In this document: positions 61,196 through 64,000 of the stretch, one piece after another | Numbering within the stretch: position 1 is the first letter of the stretch | How the letters are laid out: each line of letters begins with the position of its first letter | Source: an uncultured Chloracidobacterium sp. | Lineage (GTDB): Bacteria; Acidobacteriota; Blastocatellia; Pyrinomonadales; Pyrinomonadaceae | DNA: 64,000 nucleotides | Reading direction: 5' to 3' | NCBI GenBank assembly: GCA_936914845.1 | Contig: CAKZGE010000003.1 | Span: forward strand, 496,001-560,000 | Translations under genes and position numbers: made by a program | The notes under the pieces: model-generated | The model's database searches: none | The model's input: the letters and a program-made list of their open reading frames with translations, nothing else | What the model was told of the DNA's origin: nothing

Positions 61196-62041
61196 ATGAA
61201 GATCCTTATTACCGGCGGCAATGGTATGGTCGCCAGGGCGACCGCGGCCTACTGCCGCAGCATCGGTGATGAAGTCTTTTCATTCACACGTCAAGATCTG
61301 GATATATCTTCGGCCGAAGAAGTGAAAGCGGCTTTTGAAAAGCTTCGGCCCGAAGCGGTTATAAACTGTGCTGCTTATACAAATGTAGATGGAGCAGAAT
61401 CTGACCGCTCGGCGGCTGAGGCGGTAAATTCCCTCGGGCCGGAGATCTTAGCGAATGCTTGTCGCTCCGTAGATTCCGGATTCGTCACCATTTCGACGGA
61501 CTATGTTTTCGATGGAAAATTCGACGGGTTTTATACACAACGTGACACGCCGCATCCGCTCGGGATTTACGGAAAGACGAAACTCGAAGGTGAACGACGA
61601 GCTTCAAACGCATATGCTCGAACTGTGATCGTTCGCAGCGGATGGATCTATGGAGCGGGCGGGACCAATTTTCTAAGCGTTATGCCGCGAATGTTGGCCG
61701 CCGGAGGCAAGATCAAGGCGATCGCCGATTCTTTCGGGACACCGACGTATGCGGCCGACCTGGCGAAACGTTTACGTGAATTAGCGGAATTAAACGTTCC
61801 GGGTATTTTTCACGTCACAAACGAAGGCGAGGGATCCAGTTTTGCGAGCTTCGCCGAAGAATTATGCAGAATAACGGGCAGTGATCCGACCTTGGTCGTG
61901 CCCGTATCACATACCGAATTGCAGCGGCCCGCACCGCGACCTACATCATCGAAGCTGGCCTGTCTGTATAGCCGGGCGTTTGGACTCCGGCCGCTTCCGG
62001 AATGGAAAGAAGCTCTGAACACATTCGTGCTTGGATCCTAG
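61196..62041 (+). CDS. rfbD: dTDP-4-dehydrorhamnose reductase
   Basis: 281-residue SDR enzyme, the last step of dTDP-L-rhamnose synthesis. NAD(P) motif ILITGGNGMVARATAAYC, VINCAAYTNVDGAESD, STDYVFDGKFDGFYTQRDTPHPLGIYGKTKLEGE with Tyr-x3-Lys, and RSGWIYGAGGTNFL. The ATG closely matches the family start. It is separated from rfbB by the unknown exported gene on the other strand. Confidence 0.94.
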   Translation: MKILITGGNGMVARATAAYCRSIGDEVFSFTRQDLDISSAEEVKAAFEKLRPEAVINCAAYTNVDGAESDRSAAEAVNSLGPEILANACRSVDSGFVTISTDYVFDGKFDGFYTQRDTPHPLGIYGKTKLEGERRASNAYARTVIVRSGWIYGAGGTNFLSVMPRMLAAGGKIKAIADSFGTPTYAADLAKRLRELAELNVPGIFHVTNEGEGSSFASFAEELCRITGSDPTLVVPVSHTELQRPAPRPTSSKLACLYSRAFGLRPLPEWKEALNTFVLGS

Positions 62042-62054
62042 CTAAGGGCGGGCA

Positions 62055-64000
62055 TTATTTCTCACGGTCTTCTAAATATTCCGTTGGATCGTCCGCGCCC
62101 TTGCCGTAGTAATCGTAATAACCCGAACCGTAATAATAATACTCGGTCGAATTCGATTTGATCCCGTTCAAAACTACTCCATAGATGCGTGCGCCAATAT
62201 TGCCAAGCCGCTGCTTGAAGCGTCGCATTAAGTGTAGAGAGCTTTTACCGGCCATTGCAACAAGCACAACGCCGTCAACTTGCGTAGAAAGTATGGCGGC
62301 ATCCGTAAAGGAGATCGCCGGCGGCGAATCGATGATGATATGCTGATACCTTTCACGAAGAAAAGTAAGCAAATTCTTCATTTCAACCGAACTAAGCAAT
62401 TCGGCCGGATTTGGCGGTATCGGGCCGCTGGTGATCACTTTCAACTTCGGCAGCCCGGCGCAGGTCTTTATGAAATTATCGGTGTTCCGCTCACCCGAAA
62501 GATAATTCGTCAGGCCATTGGTATTTTCCAGGCCAAAATATGTGTGGAGCCGCGGCCTTCGCAGATCACAATCGATCAGTACTACATCGGCATTTGACTG
62601 AGCCAACGTAACTGCGGTGTTTATTGCCGTCGTGGTTTTACCTTCCGATGGCTGCGAAGACGTAATGAGTATGGTTTGCGGGGGCTTTCCGGCCGAAGAA
62701 AAAAGCAGCGAGGTCCGTAGGTGACGGTACGCCTCTGCCATCGGAGAATTACGCTCCTCAAGTGTTATCATCGCCGTCGCCGAAGCTAGTTCGCTGGTTT
62801 TTGGGCTTCCGCTTCCGATGGCAATGCGGCGCTTGTCCGCCACATTGTGCTGCGGGATAAGCGCCAGCGTCGGCAAGCCCAAATGACGACCGACATCTTC
62901 TGATGATTTGACCGAATCATCGAGATAATCCATTAGAAACGCAAGGCCGATGCCGGCAGCTAGTGAAACCAAAAAGGCGACAAGTATATTTCTCGTGCGG
63001 GCCGGACCGACGAGGGACGCTTCGCCTGCCTTGGCGGCGACCTTGATGTTGTCAGGACTGCTGTTTGCGATGGCAAGTTCTTGTTCTTTCACCCGCTGAG
63101 TATAGGTATCAAGAAGGTTGCGCTTGGTTTCGATCTCGCGCTTTTTTGTCGTCAATTCGGTAGCCGCCTGGCCTTGAATATTTGCAACGGCGGCTTCGCG
63201 TTCATAAGCGGCCAAAGCCTGGGATTCTTCTTTTCGTTTGGCGTCCACCTGGGCCTTTAATGAAACGAGTGCGCCGCCGACAGCGTCTTTTTCAATTTTC
63301 TTTTGATCCTGGTCAATTATTTTGGAGACCTCAGTTTCCGTTTTGTTTCTGGCAGCTTTTAGCGAAGCTATCTTTTCCTCTTTTTCCTTTACCTTAAAAT
63401 ATTCAGGAGTATATTTGACCAGCAGCTCGGCTTTCTCCGTCTCATTTTCCTGGATCTGCTTTTCAATATCACGGATCTGGTCTTGCAGCTTTGCCTTGCG
63501 TTCGGTATTGAGCCGCATTGTGTCCTGAAAGATCTTGTTTTCATATAGGTCGGGAATATTCATTCCCTCGCCCCTGCTGCTCGCTTGTGTGGCCGCATTA
63601 TATCGACCCTCAAGCTGCCGGCGGGATTCGAGTGCCTTCAGATAAGTTTCGCTCATCGATTGTAAGCGGCTGGCATTGAGCTGTTGTCCGTTTTCCTGCA
63701 GCGGCAAATTGCTGCGGCGCATCAGAGCCATTAGTTCTTGCTCGTCATTGTCGATGGTCGTGCGAAGTTCTTCGATAGATCTTTCGAGGTCTTCTTTCGC
63801 CTGGACCGCTCCGGCCATTTCGCGTTTCGCATCCTGATCGCGAAACACCTCGGCCGTTTTGTCGGCCACCGCCCTGGCAACTGCCGGCTTTGTGTTTTGC
63901 ACCGTTACATTTACGATATTCGTCTTTTCCCGCTGCTCAACGTTCAGACCGCCAACCAACCTCGCAGCATATGAATCAACGCGTTCCTGCTCTTCTTTGC
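62055..64000 (-). CDS. Wzc-type polysaccharide co-polymerase / tyrosine autokinase (5' end beyond the window)
   Basis: The frame is open to the right edge: upstream of the apparent TTG at 63959 it continues as KEEQERVDSYAARLVGG, so no start is in view. Order: Wzz-type periplasmic coiled coil (about the first 320 visible residues, EDLERSIEELRTTIDNDEQELMAL...), a membrane helix (NILVAFLVSLAAGIGLAFLMDYLDD), then the BY-kinase: Walker A ITSSQPSEGKTTTAINTAV, A' VVLIDCDLRRPRL, Walker B HIIIDSPPAI. The Tyr-rich tail (STEYYYYGSGYYDYYGKG) is the autophosphorylation cluster. It controls chain length and export of exopolysaccharide. Confidence 0.95.
   Translation of the reverse strand, partial: KEEQERVDSYAARLVGGLNVEQREKTNIVNVTVQNTKPAVARAVADKTAEVFRDQDAKREMAGAVQAKEDLERSIEELRTTIDNDEQELMALMRRSNLPLQENGQQLNASRLQSMSETYLKALESRRQLEGRYNAATQASSRGEGMNIPDLYENKIFQDTMRLNTERKAKLQDQIRDIEKQIQENETEKAELLVKYTPEYFKVKEKEEKIASLKAARNKTETEVSKIIDQDQKKIEKDAVGGALVSLKAQVDAKRKEESQALAAYEREAAVANIQGQAATELTTKKREIETKRNLLDTYTQRVKEQELAIANSSPDNIKVAAKAGEASLVGPARTRNILVAFLVSLAAGIGLAFLMDYLDDSVKSSEDVGRHLGLPTLALIPQHNVADKRRIAIGSGSPKTSELASATAMITLEERNSPMAEAYRHLRTSLLFSSAGKPPQTILITSSQPSEGKTTTAINTAVTLAQSNADVVLIDCDLRRPRLHTYFGLENTNGLTNYLSGERNTDNFIKTCAGLPKLKVITSGPIPPNPAELLSSVEMKNLLTFLRERYQHIIIDSPPAISFTDAAILSTQVDGVVLVAMAGKSSLHLMRRFKQRLGNIGARIYGVVLNGIKSNSTEYYYYGSGYYDYYGKGADDPTEYLEDREK

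Noticed and set aside
63930..63959. TTG at 63959 as the start of the Wzc-type gene
   Set aside because: The frame is open through the window edge and the upstream residues (VDSYAARLVGG) are typical Wzz-domain sequence, so the gene is simply cut by the window.

Overview
This is a compact stretch of bacterial chromosome of moderate G+C content, with most intergenic gaps under 150 bases. The gene set points to a Gram-negative soil-type bacterium: a TonB-dependent receptor with an N-terminal carboxypeptidase-regulatory-like domain, a CarD-family regulator, a Ser/Thr kinase fused to a STAND-type ATPase and TPRs, a LytS/LytTR pair, a NamZ (DUF1343) muramidase, a YbaY-like secreted protein and degenerate RHS fragments. 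My best guess is Acidobacteriota (Blastocatellia-like). That is inference from gene content; there is no rRNA in the window to test it. No tRNA, CRISPR array or complete insertion sequence was recognised.

Layout. (1) 1-10.6 kb, minus strand: an iron-sulphur (SUF) cluster headed by an Rrf2 repressor, in the order rrf2, small ORF, sufB, [higBA remnant plus a second sufB 3' end], ridA, DUF2490, sufC, [membrane glycosyltransferase], sufD, [HEPN/AbiU2-like], sufS, cupin. The suf genes are kept in order but separated by unrelated genes. (2) 10.6-23.4 kb, minus strand: a branched-chain amino acid operon ilvB-ilvH-ilvC-cupin-ilvA-ilvD running directly into gltB-gltD (ATGA overlap). It is preceded by a promoter, a 38-codon leader peptide rich in Ile/Val/Leu and a terminator/antiterminator set, i.e. 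a classical ribosome-mediated attenuator. (3) 23.5-28.6 kb: polysaccharide genes (WecG/TagA-type and GT4 glycosyltransferases, a WcaJ-type initiating transferase), then a methyltransferase and prmC. (4) 28.7-33.4 kb: YegP-like protein, NamZ, a YbaY-domain exported protein, ferredoxin and nadA. (5) 33.5-36.4 kb: an RHS scrap, then phoU, DUF47 and a PiT phosphate transporter, with a pho-box-like repeat upstream. (6) 36.5-49.3 kb: M48 protease, a LysW-like carrier, PfkB kinase, dienelactone hydrolase, TonB receptor, Na+/H+ antiporter, LytS/LytTR pair, SixA, CarD, QueF and a DnaQ-type exonuclease. (7) 49.4-53.4 kb: a 1007-residue kinase/STAND/TPR protein, an RHS scrap and an approximately 0.9 kb repeat-rich gap. 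(8) 53.5-64 kb: receiver-domain protein, YceH, RNase D-like exonuclease, thioesterase, DUF4870, MgtE-N/CBS protein, lytic transglycosylase, PH-domain protein, rfbB, rfbD and the 3' part of a Wzc-type tyrosine kinase that runs off the right edge.

How the parts fit. Regions 3 and 8 contain several pieces of an exopolysaccharide pathway: initiation on undecaprenyl phosphate, glycosyl transfer, dTDP-rhamnose synthesis and the chain-length co-polymerase. Region 2 couples Ile/Val carbon-skeleton synthesis to glutamate synthesis, the amino donor for the final transamination, under one amino-acid-sensing leader. Region 1 is probably controlled by iron-sulphur status through the Rrf2 protein and a perfect inverted repeat at its promoter. 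The most interesting items are the ilv attenuator, the diverged second sufB 3' end beside a broken higBA module, a terminator whose 3' arm is also the ribosome binding site of the next gene, a LysW-like protein without the usual C-terminal glutamate, and a family of 5-3-5 palindromic repeats with compensating arm changes.
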